Below are positions 10,740 to 21,812 of a stretch of 64,000 nucleotides of DNA, in pieces. Numbering within the stretch: position 1 is the stretch's first letter; every line of letters begins with the position of its first letter. The translations under genes and the position numbers were made by a program. The notes beneath the pieces are model-generated. The model did not search any database, was not told the origin of the DNA, and saw only the letters and a list, made by a program, of their open reading frames with translations. Source of the DNA: Cristatella mucedo (lineage: Eukaryota > Bryozoa > Phylactolaemata > Cristatellidae); NCBI GenBank assembly GCA_009760855.2, contig WPIO01000004.1, positions 328,001 through 392,000 of the forward strand. The letters run 5' to 3'.

Positions 10740-13336
10740 TTGAGTGTGTACATTTATGCCGGATAGATTTCCGTATTTTTCCAGGCCGTTGCCGTCAATT
10801 GCCGTGCATTGCTCTCACATGCAAGCTCAAGATTGGTTGATGGGACGCGGTCGCACTTTTAATACAGCACACTGTTACGCAAGAAAAATTTGATCTTCTC
10901 CCACCACCTTTGTTTGTATATGTAACGGACAATCATAGATTGCTGTATTGTCTCTGGCAATTGCAGTAAATTGCCATGGATTGGCCAAGGTTGAACGCGA
11001 AAAAGAACAGCATGTGCGCCCACAGTGAGCGTTATACAGTAGGATAATTAAAAATTCAAGCAGCCAATTTCCAGAAAATTTGAACCAGATTGCTGCAGAG
11101 ACCGGGCCATTAGCGTCGATTGCCGTGCATGCCCTCGATTGTGCATTTGTTGATTGTATAAAAGGATGTGGCTGCACTTTTAATGCAGTTTAGTGCAATA
11201 CGCGAGAAAAGTTGGAGCTCTTCTCAGCAATTTCGGTGCATTTGTAACTATCCGTTATGGATTGGCGTATTTCCCGGGCTATTGCCGTCGATTGAAAGCG
11301 CATCATGGGTGAACATTATGCGCACACACCCGTACAGGTTACGTGGAATGAGAGTTTCAGTTTATTGCAGCCAATCTTGTCAGTTTTCTATGGATTTCGC
11401 TATCAGTCCCTACGATTGCTGTTGATTGCAGTGCATTGCTGACAGTTAACAAACAAAGCATCTTGGAAGTTCTTCGGTTCTATTTTGGGAGCAGCAGACT
11501 ATGTAATGGCAATTGAGGCTTCCGCGCTGCCAATTTCACTTCGATTCACCGGGAATTGGGGTATTGGCCCAAGACATTGCTGTCGATTGCCGTTCATTGC
11601 TGGCGATTGTACGTGTGCGATTGGTTGAAAGGATTTGATTGCACTTTCAACACAGTGGGCTGTGACAGGTAAGATATATTTGATCTTGGCCCAGTCACTT
11701 TCCAGTGATTTGCGATGGACCATAATAAATTGCCGTATTGGCCCGGGCCATTGGCGTCTGTTGCCATGCATTGCCCAATATTGAACGGTCAGAGCTGGTT
11801 GAAAGTATGTGTGCACGCAAGCAGATGTTACGTGGAATGAGAATTGGAGCTTGGTGCAGCCGATTTCTCGTCGATTTGCCACTGATTTTGGCATTGGTCA
11901 CTGCCATTGCTGTCAATTGCGATGTATTGTTGACAATTAACGTGCAAAGTAGCTTGAAAGCCCTACGATTTTACTTTTAGCACAAAGAAACGTGAAATGC
12001 GATGACAATCAGCACTTCGTGCAGCCAATTTAGTGTCAACTTGCCACGGATGGTAGTGAATTGCTGCTTCGAACCGAGATGTTGCCGTAGATTGGTATGC
12101 AGTGCCCGCAATGTAGGAGGGCAATTGCTTAAAATGATGTGGTTGACTTTAATCAGTGTGCTTTGTAACGTGCATTAAAAATTGAAGCATTGCTAAACCG
12201 ATTTCAGGGCATTTTGCATCAGATTGCTGTAACTTGAGGTATTAGCGTGGGCCATTGCAATCAATTGCAGTGCATTGCTGCCGAATGATCGAGGCGATTG
12301 TAGTGAAATTGTCGGATTACAAAATAGCCAAAAATTAGAGTAACGTGCCGTCACTATTAGAACTTAAAGTGTATGTATTCTGGTCGTTTTTTGGCGATTG
12401 CGGTACATTGACGCACTGTCCCGGGCAGTTGCAGTCGATTGCAGTGCATTGCTGTAAAATGGCCGAGGCAATTACAGTGAAGTTATGCAAGTACACAATA
12501 ACCGAAGAGTAGAGCAGCGTGCAATCGTAGTTAGAGCTTCTAGTGTACGCGTTCTGGTCGCTGTGTGGCAGGTCGCAGCGGATTTCGGCGGATTGAGGTG
12601 GGTTTTCGTACGGGACCGGGTGTCGTTGCAGTCGATTGCAATTCATCGCATGAGAACGCATGCGCACAATGGAGCAAAATTTTGTGAATGCACTTTGAAC
12701 TGAGTCTAGTCCTGTATGCAATGTCAATCAGAGCTTCGCGATGGCGATTTGAGGATGATTTGCAGTGGAATGGAGTGGGTTGCGGTAGTTTTCCGGGTCA
12801 TTTCAGGCGATAACCACCAATTGCCCCCGTGTGAGTATGCACGATTTATATATTTTATTTTACGTGGTTGTGCACACAGGACGGCGCACTTTAATATGCA
12901 ATACAAACTGGAGCTCGGCTGTAATGTATTTCGATTTTGTATGCGGTGGAATGCAGTGAATTGAAGTGGATTGCGGAATTGGCCCGGGCAACTGCACTCG
13001 ATTGCAGCATATTGCACGAGAACTGATGAGCCAATGCAAGTGAAATTTTTTAAATGCAATTTTCACAGAGTGCGCTTTCATATGAAATAAAAAAAGAAGC
13101 TTTTTGATAAGGATTTCTTTCGTGCCATGGTGGAATGCAGTGGATCGCGGTGGATTGCCGTATTGGCCGGGGTCACTACAATCTTATTTCAATGGACTTC
13201 GTGAGAACGCGTGAGTGGAATTGCGCGAAATTTTCTGCATACATTGTGTGTAGCGTAGTTTGATACTCCAAACCTTTTGGAGCTGTGCTCAGCCGATTTG
13301 TGGTGGATTTGACGGAAACTAGAATGGATTGTGCTA
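10740..13336 (+). repeat. Diverged tandem array, about 15 units of ~134-197 bp
   Basis: A core resembling GATTGCAGTGCATTGC recurs at about 10,797, 10,959, 11,118, 11,290, 11,424, 11,585, 11,759, 11,915, 12,090, 12,263, 12,437, 12,634, 12,809, 13,000 and 13,180. It is often preceded by ATTGGCCCGGGCCATTGC and followed by CACTTTTAATACAGTG and GCAGCCGATTT landmarks. All units run in the same direction. The last unit merges into the right inverted end. Units are too diverged for a recent expansion. Confidence 0.75.
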
Positions 13337-13533
13337 GATTGCAGTACAGGCGTCCGGCGTCAAAGCTCATTTGCATAAGTGCGCGTGCGCGAAGCGACGT
13401 AAAATTTTGTGAACAGATAAATTCGAACGTGTAATACAATGTCAGCGAAAAATTTGAACTCGGCAGCACTTAAGTCTGGTCGTTGCTAGCCTAATTAGAG
13501 TGGATTCCGGTGGATTGCGGTAATTCGTCGAAC
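13337..13533 (-). repeat. Right terminal inverted repeat
   Basis: Reverse complement of the left end; it also continues the phase of the tandem array, because its GATTGCAGTACAGGCG start resembles the array core. It is bordered by the second CCGAATCCTGT word. Confidence 0.8.
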
Positions 13534-13544
13534 CCGAATCCTGT
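13534..13544. repeat. Candidate target-site duplication, right copy (CCGAATCCTGT)
   Basis: Exact direct repeat of 10,255-10,265, directly adjoining the right inverted end. Confidence 0.7.
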
Positions 13545-13649
13545 TGACGGACAGCTCGTAAGTGGAGTTAATCCAAAAATAAAATGTTTAAATAATATCT
13601 ATACCTTAAAAATAATTATTGGCGTATCTCAGAAAATGTGGTTGCAACA

Positions 13650-14310
13650 TAGACGCTTGCAAGGAAAATCCCGGTTTCCCAAGTAGGTTTCACAATCGCC
13701 GATAGTCATTGCCTGCCGGCAGCCGTTTTTTTCTGCTGAATTGTTGTTCATCTAGCTTCAACCAAGGTAAGTTGATGGACGTCATGTAGAATATTTCATA
13801 GATCGGCAGACCAGGCGTATACTAACTGGCTTTTTTACCCAAACTTCATTGAACAGACGCCAGTAAACTGGTTTAGTGCCCATCCAGGAAGTAGTGGGCG
13901 AAACCCAACGCTGGGCCAGGGATTACCGAAGGTGCTCAATGATTTCGCGTAGGCCTAGTGGTGCATGATGGAAGATTTGTAATCCTTTAAGAGTGTACGC
14001 GTATGCATTTGTTTGATTAGGAACTCACTAAGCCAGCACTTCCGGCTTTCAACCGACTCAACTGCACTACCCGATCCTCCTACTCAAGACTTATAGAGTT
14101 AAGGTGCTCTCTTTCTGTAACCAAGGTCGTGGGTTTGAGTCTTCTTCATTGCCAGCTAAAATATAGAGAGACGGCCACTAGGGCAGTCCCGAAGCTACAT
14201 ACCGTGTTAACGGGATTGTCGAATAAGCAAGCCGAAACGTTTTGCTTTAACTCCTAAAGTAGTCGTTTAGCACACCTCGCATAATCATATAGATCACCTC
14301 GCATACACTT
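13650..14310 (+). repeat. Interspersed repeat D, copy 2
   Basis: Same ordered landmarks as 5,130-6,010 without the SINE insertion. The internal phrase TTAAGGTGCTC, then AAGGTCGTGGGTTTGAGTC resembles a tRNA A-box/B-box pair; similar phrases lie at 23,275-23,380 (minus) and, decayed, at 61,262-61,400. Confidence 0.6.
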
Positions 14311-14412
14311 CCACGAGCTTTATTGGAATGATTTAGTATGGATACAGGTCTATAAATTCCTTATGACTCGCTGCCAAGTCATTATCGCCAAGTAGTTATC
14401 GCTAGGAAGAAT

Positions 14413-16316
14413 ACTGACTTCGAGTCTGGGTTAGAGACTCTTATCTTGGTAGAGTTAGGATGTTCAGAAGGCCCTAATTTGACTGCAAATTTTAACTCCT
14501 TGTGCCGGTCTAGCCACCAAAAACAAGCTACATCATCGTTTCTAAGCAAAACTCACGTTGCTGTACCTGTGCTTTTGTAATATATTAGCTGCCAGCATCT
14601 CATACTGTCACTTACCTTTCAATTTCGATTGCACCATTTAATTAAAAGATGATAAAGCCAACCAAGCTGTTAAAAGGCAAAAAGAGTATCACTAAAACTG
14701 GAAAGTAAAGCGTGTATCTCGGTCAGTCTGTCCCCTATAAATTCACCATGTAACCAGTTCGTCTTGTTCCACAATAACCTTCAGCTATGATCACATCACC
14801 TTCATAGTGAAGTGTACTTTCAGCTGCCTTATCTGGCACAATTAATTCTTGCCTAGAAAGCTGGTCAGTGCAATTGTGAATCTCAACTGGAATTCCTTAA
14901 ATTACTACTCCAGGTCTTCATGCCTGTGCAATACGATGCCTACAGGTGGTGCAAACGCCACTTTCATCTATTTAACATCGCAGAGATTAGGCTTGCTTAG
15001 ACATAGCTACGGCCAAGCTTGTCCGTGTAATTATAATATCAGGTTTTCGCTTTTTTGACGTACTACTCGCAAGTCTTCCAGCCATTGTAATGACAACTTT
15101 TAGTTGGTGCAGTAACCTCGCAGACGATCCACTGCTTGATGGAAAGCCAGTGAAGGTACAGAGAGAAGCCAAGGAGTGGTAGGACATAACCAATCAGGTA
15201 ATGCAGAGTCAATAAGTGCACGAATGAGAGAAGTGTGTATACCGCTAATATCTGTGCAAAGCTCACTCAAGACCCACTTGGACGTCCGTCCGTAGATAAG
15301 AGATAAAAGTACGGCATTCCAGATTAGGCCGGTCTTGACAGGCTGGTCATAAAGTGTGACTCGCGACTTTCTATTTCTCACATCAGACTGATTAGTATTG
15401 CTTAAACGTATAGTGAGGAGAGAGCGCGATCCGTTCGGCAAGTAAGTACTCCAACAGCGAGATTATGCGGACGCTATGAATGCCGGGTGTTTGTTTGGCC
15501 CATCGCAAGCACACGTACATGCATGGTAAAGCAGTCGCTCGCGTAGCTAAGCAGTCGGCTGGACTCGCGTAAGGTTCGCGACTCAGCCACAGATGAGTCC
15601 GCTCCACGCCTGCCCGCCCGCGCTCCTGCGAGAACGTCTACGTTTTGTTCCCGCTTCCGTTTTGCGTGTTTTCTTAAGCGAGATTGAGCGAGCTGCTACG
15701 GACGCGTTGTGCGACTTTCACGTCCGGACAGACGCAGGCCGATAATTGTTGACGCTCGAAATGGCGCTAGTCTCGGCCGATGGGCGTGGTGAATGCTGAT
15801 GGCGCCTAAACCTTGTATTGCTGCTAGTGACTTGTATATCTGCACACATGCAAGCGCAGCTATGCAAACGTGCAAAAGCAAATAATATTGCACGAAACCT
15901 TAGTCGTAAACCTTTCACCCTTATCGCTCAATAATTCTCAGCGCGAGTGAGATATATAATAATAACAATGCACTTGATAAAGCGCCCTCAGAGAACTCAA
16001 TCTCTCCCTAGGCGCTTTACATTTGCTGCAAAGGGAAATTTACATCTGTCGCTGACAGAGGCAGGAATTCAGCTGACTAACTCAGTGCCAAAAATAGCTG
16101 CGTATTAGCTACCATAATAATAAGAATTCTTCTGCGTAGATTTCTAAAAGAAGTGCATCTCTACCCAGTCGCTTTTCAGCCCAATCCAAGATCCTAGACA
16201 AGGATCGGGTGGGCCGAAAGCGCCAGCCAATCCCCGGCCGCCGCTTCGGTATCACATGAGCTGACTCGATCCGTATGAGGAGAAGGCGACGCTGAGAAGT
16301 ATATTTTAATATATAT
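14413..16316 (+). repeat. Large direct repeat E, unit 1
   Basis: First of three direct copies. Landmarks: GGGTTAGAGACTC, GTGCCGGTCTAGCC, CTGTCACTTACCTTTCAA, TCACCATGTAACCAGT, GCACAATTAATTCTTGCCTAG, CGACTCAGCC, TTTCTTAAGCGAGATTGAGC, and GCGACGCTGAGAAGTATATT at the end. Short frames such as 14,849-15,058 recur in all three units but have no known domain, and their conservation is no better than that of the flanks. The unit contains a minus-strand CR1-A tail at 15,955-16,050. Nature unknown. Confidence 0.75.
15955..16050 (-). mobile_element. CR1-A 3' tail-only fragment in unit 1
   Basis: Reading minus: CAAATGTAAAGCGCCTAGGG, then TCTCTGAGGGCGCTTTATC, then an (ATT)n-type tail. It holds only the last ~90 bases of the family. 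Confidence 0.8.
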
Positions 16317-16823
16317 TGGCTTCTAGTTTGGGTTGGAGACTCAACTTGGTAGAGTAAAGGGTCTTCAAAAGGCCCCCATTTGCTTGACAATTTTAACTCC
16401 AAGTGCCGGTCTAGCCACCATAATCGAGCTATGCCTCATCTGGCACAATTAATTCTTGCCTAGAAAGCTGGTCAGTGCAATTGTGAATCTCAACTGGGAT
16501 TCTTTAAATTACGAATCCAGGTCTTCATGCCTGTGCCATACGATGCTTACAGGTGGTGCAAACGCCACTTTGATCTACTTAACGTTGCAGAAATTAGGCT
16601 TGCTTAGGCATAACTACGGCCAAGCTGGTCCGTGCAATTTTAATATCAGGTTTTCGCTTTTTTGACTTACTACTCGCAAGTCTTCCAGTCATTGTAACTC
16701 GGTAATATTGTAACATTGTAAAATTGTAACATTGTAACTAACAGCCATTATAACATGACAACTTTAAGTTGGTGCAACAACCTTGCAGAGCATAACCTTG
16801 CAGACGATGCACTGCTTGATGGA

Positions 16824-17562
16824 ATTGATGACTGCATCGATGACTGAATCGATGCACTGCTTGATGCATTCGTGACATCTCCTCTCGACTTCTGCAACTC
16901 ACTGCTTACTGCTTACTCGCCTCCCAGCATGTGCGATCAGGCGACTGCAGCTGGTGCAAAACTCAGCAGCTAGGCTTGTCTGTCGTGAGCGTCGCAGTTG
17001 CCACATTACTCCACTTCTCGCCGACCTGCACTGGCTACCAGTCAAGCAACGGATTGACTTCAAGGTTTTGTCGCTCACTTTTAGGTCCCTTCATTCTATG
17101 GCTCCAGCCTATCTCTTCGAAATACTCCCCCATCAGGCCAAGCATCGTACCACCCACTTTTCGGAATCCAACAGTCTACCAATACCTCATACAAACCTCA
17201 AATCCTTTGGAGACCGTGCATTTAGTTCGTATGCTCCCAAAGCCTGGAACTCCCTCCCGACCTGCGTCAGAACATCCCCTGACCTGACCACATTTAAAAG
17301 GAACCTAAAAACACACCTATTTAGGACAGCATTTAGTGGGTCCCTGTGATTCGTCCTTCATGTGCTTATGCGTGCTGACACTGTGCATGCTGCCACTAAC
17401 CACATTTGCATGCTGACCCTGTGCATGTCACCCCTAACCATATTATTCATTTTGTTTGTTTTTTAAGCATGATTTAACTTACCATTTAATTGAAATTTCC
17501 TTTGCAGCAAATGTAAATCGCCTAGAAAGAGATTAAGTTCTCCAAGGGCGCTTTATCAAGTG

Positions 17563-17593
<31 letters not shown>
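16824..17593 (+). mobile_element. CR1-A 5'-truncated insertion with readable empty site
   Basis: The element's C-terminal domain is open from 16,954 to 17,349 (QNSAARLVCRERRSCHITPL and so on) and is followed by 3' UTR, hairpin and (ATT)n. Repeat E unit 1 gives the empty site: CACTGCTTGATGGAAAGCC. Here ATGGA is found on both sides (16,819-16,823 and 17,594-17,598), so a 5-bp target duplication is likely. About 40 bases of filler related to the flank (GATG-ACTG-ATCGATGCACTGC) lie between target and element. Confidence 0.85.
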
Positions 17594-17595
<2 letters not shown>

Positions 17596-18449
17596 GGAAA
17601 GCCAGCGAAGGTAGAGAGAGAAGCCAAGGAGTGGTAGGACAAAACCAATCAGGTGATGCAGAGTCAGCAAGTGCACGAATGAGAGAAGTGGTGCAACCTG
17701 GCATGCAGCGTGAAGCGCTGCTGCCAGCGAAGCGTACGTCCGATATTAGCTATGCAAAGCTTACTCAAGACCCACTTGGACGTCCGTCCGTAGATAAGAG
17801 ATAAAAGTACGGCATTTTAGATTAGGCCGGTCTTGATAGGCTGGTCATAAAGTGTGACTCACGACTTCCTATTTCTCACATCAGACTGATTAGTATTGCT
17901 TAAACATATAGTGAGGAGAGAGCGCGATACGTTCGGCAAGTAAGTACTCCAACAGCGAGATTACGCGGACGCTATGAATGCCGGGTGTTTGTTTGGCCCA
18001 TCGCAAGCACACGTGCATGCATGGTAAAGCAGTCGCTCGCGTAGCTAAGCAGTCGGCTGGACTCGCGTAAGGTTCGCGACTCAGCCGCAGATGAGTCCGC
18101 TTCACGCCCGCCCGCGCTCCAGTGAGAACGTCAGCGTTTTGTTCCCGCTTCCGTTTGGCGTGCTTTCTTAAGCGAGATTGAGCGAGCTGCTACGGACGCA
18201 TTGTGCGACTTTCACGTCCGGACAGACGCAGACCGAAAATTGTTGACGCACAAAATGCCGCTAGTCACAGCCGATGGGGGGGGTGAATACTGATGGCGCC
18301 TAAGCCTTGTATCGCTGCTAGCGACTTGTATATCTGCACAAACGCAAGCACAGCTATGGAAGCGAGCAAAAGCAAATCAGACTGTGCGTAAACCTTAGTC
18401 GTAAACCCTTCACCCTTCTCGCTCAATAATTCTCAGCGCGAGTGAGATA

Positions 18450-18545
18450 CATGATGATGATAATAATGATGCACTTGATAAATCGCCCTCAGAGAACTCA
18501 ATCTCTTTCTAGGCACCTTATATTTGCTGCAAAGGGAAATTTACG
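18450..18545 (-). mobile_element. CR1-A 3' tail-only fragment in unit 2
   Basis: Same ~90-base fragment as at 15,955-16,050, at the equivalent place in the duplicated unit, so it predates the duplication. Confidence 0.8.
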
Positions 18546-18819
18546 TCTGTCGCTGACGGAGGCAGGAATTCAGCTGACTAACTCAATGCCGAAAATAGCT
18601 GCGTATTAGCTACCATAATAATAGGAATTCTTCTGCGTAGATTTCTAAAAGAAGTGCATCTCTGCCCAGTCGCTTTTCAGCCCAATCCAAGATCCTAGAT
18701 AGGGATCGGCTGGTGGACCGAAATCGCCAGCCCATTTCCGGTCGCCGCTTCGGTATCACGTGAGCTGACTCGAACCGTCTGCGGAGTAGGCGACGCTGAG
18801 AAGTATATTATAATATATA

Positions 18820-19497
18820 TTGACTTCTAGTTTGGGTTGGAGACTCAACTCGGTAGAGTAAAGGGTCTTCACAAGGCCCCCATTTGCTTGAAAATTCGAA
18901 CTTCCTGTGCCGGTCTAGCCTCCATGATCGAGCTATATCGTTTCTAAGCATCTGTGCCTTTGTAATATATTAGCCACCACTGCTTCGTACTGTCACTTAA
19001 CTTTCAAGTTCAATTTCGCCTTTTAATTAAAAGACGATTCGGCTAACAGAGCTGTTGAAAGGCAAAAAGAGCACCACTAAAACTGGAAAGTATAACGCGT
19101 ATCTCGGTCAGTACGTCCCTTGTAAATTCACCATGTAACCAGTTTGTCTTGTTCCACAATAACCTTCAGCTATGAACGCATCATCTTCATAGTCTAGTCT
19201 ACTTACAGCTGCCTTATCTGGCACAATTAATTCTTGCCTAGCAAGCTGGTCAGTGCAATTGTGAATCTCAACTGGAATTCTTTAAATTACTACTCCAGGT
19301 CTTCATGCCTGTGCAATACAATTCTTACAGGTGGTGCGAACGCCACTTTGATCTACTTAACCTTGCAGAAATTGGGCTTGCTTAGACTAAGCCACGGCCA
19401 AGCTGGTCCATGCAATTACAACATCAAGTTTTGACTTTTTTAACTTGCTACTCGTAAGTCTTCCAGCCATTGCAATGACAGCCTTTAGTTGGTGCAA
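18820..19497 (+). repeat. Large direct repeat E, unit 3 (truncated)
   Basis: Matches the first ~680 bases of unit 1 and, unlike unit 2, keeps the CTGTCACTTAACTTTCAA to TCACCATGTAACCAGT segment. It stops at TTAGTTGGTGCAA. Immediately downstream is the region preceding the TRIM gene. Confidence 0.75.
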
Positions 19498-19901
19498 GAA
19501 TCGGTGTGTCTGTCATGACTGAGCTCTGAACTTGCTCTCTAATCAAGCAGGATACTCCGTGCTCGGTGTGAGCTAGCAGTTTACTACCCAGATTATGCAA
19601 AATTAGTAGTATACTTATAAGTTGTGCAGACGTCGAGGCGAAGGAGGCGATAGCTTACAAGTGCTGGCGATGCCAAGATGCTGTTAGCCCAATTGCCTCA
19701 GCAAGCCAGATAACAACAATCACATGGCATTCCTTAAACGAGTATCTGGTCAAAACCGTCCTCCCTGCTAGTGTTTCTTACAAAGTGGGTCTGCTCTACA
19801 GTTGATCACGTTTCATTCCTTTTTTAATTAACATCTGTCACTTTCTGCCTCTATTGTGTGCTGCTGATCTGTCAACTGGGTTTTTGTCGTACTTTCCTTA
19901 G
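19498..19901 (+). other. Upstream of TRIM gene: probable 5' UTR intron end
   Basis: No coding feature. The last bases, TTTTTGTCGTACTTTCCTTAG just before GTTAGCCATGG, form a good 3' splice site with AG at 19,900-19,901, so an untranslated exon probably lies further upstream. I could not place a promoter. Confidence 0.45.
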
Positions 19902-19908
19902 GTTAGCC

Positions 19909-21004
19909 ATGGCACAAGAACTTCCAATGCCCCGACTAGCATCGATAAACAAAGACCTGCTGTCCTGCGTTGTCTGCAAACAAATTGCTGAGCAGCCACT
20001 GCTGCTGCTCTGCCTTCACAGCTGCTGCAGTGGCTGTGCTGATCGTGCGGCCGTAGCAGAGGGCTCACACAGCTTAAGATGTCATGATTGCGACGTACTC
20101 ACCAACATTAGTTCAGCAAAGCGTCGCAATGGTTTTATCGCCGAGCAGGTAAGACGTTTCACAGCCCTACGAGATGCTGACAAGTGCAGTGTCTGCCGAG
20201 AGGACGGCAGCCCGAACGAGCTTGCTGACGTCTGGTGCATTCAGTGCCAGCGATCCTTGTGTGCAACCTGCTTAACTGGCCATAACCGATACAACAGGAG
20301 TCATGCGACCGTTTCGCTCGAACAAATCACGAGTGGGAATGAACTGCTGAAAGCCGAAGTGCAGCAGCAGTGCACACAGCACTCGAAGCCACTGGATCTG
20401 CTGTGCATCGACTGCAAGAAAGCCAAATGCACCGACTGTGCCATGCAGTGCAAGGGTTTAGGACACCAAGGGCTGCAGCAACTAAAAGGATCAATAACCG
20501 AAAGTCTCTTGAAGGACGCAAGAGAGAGAATACACCGTCTGCGTGAGCGATTGCTTCGTAAGTCTAAGCAGCTACTCAAGCCCAGGAATCTGGTGAAAGA
20601 CATCCAATCGGCTCGTGCAGTTCATATGGACGAGCTGAGAACCAAGAAGAAGTATGTGATGGACGCTGTGAGCATAAGCTTTGGCGATTCGGAAAACAAG
20701 CTCAAGGACTGCTATGACCTGCTCGAAGACAGTGCTGCTGCCCTGCAGAGCCTGGCCGAGCAGCTTCACCAGTCACTGCAGCATGCATCTGAATATGCCA
20801 GTAGCCTGACAGACTTGGCCGGTGAACCTGATTTGTTGGACCAGCAGGTGGCCTTACAGTCACGTCTCGAGGTGCTGGTCAAGCAGCTGGATGGATTCAC
20901 AGTGATACCTGATGCTGGCAAGCTTGTGGAGCAGAGTTTCTCCCTGCCGGATGACTTAAGCGAACTTATCTCCTCGTGGATGGGAACTCCGAATCTGACC
21001 ACAG
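19909..21004 (+). CDS. TRIM-type RING/B-box/coiled-coil protein, coding exon 1
   Basis: Probable E3 ubiquitin ligase N-terminal part. The start is ATG at 19,909 in a strong context (GCCATGG). Residues about 20-61 form a RING finger: C-V-V-C, then C-L-H-S-C-C-x-x-C, then C-H-D-C. Residues about 93-140 are a first B-box (C-S-V-C ... C-I-Q-C ... C-A-T-C ... H), and about 157-195 a second (C-T-Q-H ... C-I-D-C ... C-T-D-C ... C ... H). About 200-350 is charged and leucine-rich, consistent with a coiled coil. The reading frame runs on to a stop at 21,039, but a donor (ACAG|GTAGCT) at 21,004/21,005 leaves phase 1, which matches the next two exons. Which TRIM subfamily this belongs to is not certain. 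Confidence 0.85.
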
Positions 21005-21102
21005 GTAGCTGCCCACGAAACAATGCAATCTGCTTGTAGCCTGTCTCATCTCACTGACTCACAAATCTGCAATTGCAGCCCTTGAGATTGTGTTTCTTGC
21101 AG

Positions 21103-21171
21103 ACTGCCTTGGCCGAATCCTTACCGAAGTCATTGCCGCTAAGGGTGGTGCTGGAGGTGATGATGTTGCAG
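21103..21171 (+). CDS. TRIM-type protein, short coding exon 2 (69 nt)
   Basis: The 3' splice site TGTTTCTTGCAG precedes it and a strong donor GCAG|GTGAGT follows it. Joined to exon 1 in phase 1, it encodes 23 residues rich in G, A and D (starts D-C-L-G-R-I-L-T-E-V) with no stop. Its length is a multiple of three, so phase 1 is preserved into exon 3. It probably forms a linker between coiled coil and propeller. Confidence 0.65.
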
Positions 21172-21721
21172 GTGAGTTGACATTTTGTGACTGCAACTTG
21201 CTAAGCAAAAAATTTCTATCGCCGAGCAACCAGTTTTGAAGGTCTGTAGTTCTGAGAATTTCTCTTTTGATTATTCGCCTGCTACGCCCTAGAATAGTTG
21301 CTGCAGTGCTGCCATTCCCTTAGTGACTCTTTTGCTTTATGTAGCGCATTCTCATGTTGTTCAGCTTTCCCCAGTTTAATCTATTTGTGCAGGCAAGGTC
21401 ACTGCAGGCGGGATGACGATCGAATGTCTTTTACCTCTGCATAAATGAAGCTCACTCTATGCTGTGCCCAGGGGAAGCTAATGGATGCTGTTGAGTCGTT
21501 ATACAGTAATTACTAAATTGGATGATCGTTCGGGTATATGGAAGGTGGTATTTAGCTTGAGTTTTTTATCTCTCATTTAGCCATGACTCGGCTCAAAAAT
21601 AATAGGTCGATATGCCATTGGCGTCTCTTTGCTAGAACTTAAAATGCCCGCCTGGATTGAAATAGCCGTCTCGTCTTCACACGACTTCAGCCAACATTTT
21701 ATTTTAGCTATTGTATTATAG

Positions 21722-21812
21722 TAATAATAATGGTAATACCAATAATACATTCACTCTAGCTCCCTCAGAGAACCCAATCTCTTTCTAGGCACTTCTCTTT
21801 TGTTTTAAAGGA
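21722..21812 (-). mobile_element. CR1-A 3' tail-only fragment
   Basis: Minus strand shows GTGCCTAGAAAGAGATTGGG, TTCTCTGAGGGAGC, then a degenerate ATT run. Only the terminal hairpin region is present. Confidence 0.7.

Larger units (their letters stand above)
10266..13533. mobile_element. Mutator/Foldback-like non-autonomous DNA element with satellite interior
   Basis: The ends are long inverted repeats: GTTCGACAAATTACCG at the left, and the reverse complement of GTTCGACGAATTACCG at the right, with similarity continuing inward for about 190 bases. An 11-bp word (CCGAATCCTGT) is duplicated directly at both borders. Long inverted ends plus 9-11 bp duplications are known for Mutator-like and Foldback elements. 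There is no transposase; about 280 bp of unrelated sequence follow the left end, and the rest is a tandem array of roughly 170-bp units. Superfamily assignment is inference; the border structure is seen directly. Confidence 0.7.
16317..18819 (+). repeat. Large direct repeat E, unit 2 (with deletion and retroelement insertion)
   Basis: Matches unit 1 throughout, but lacks about 290 bases between CCACCATAATCGAGCTAT and the GCACAATTAATTCTTGCC landmark, and carries a CR1-A insertion at 16,824-17,593. It also has a small expansion of ATTGTAACAT at about 16,700-16,745. The second half (17,600-18,819) is close to 15,130-16,316, including the minus-strand tail fragment. Confidence 0.75.
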
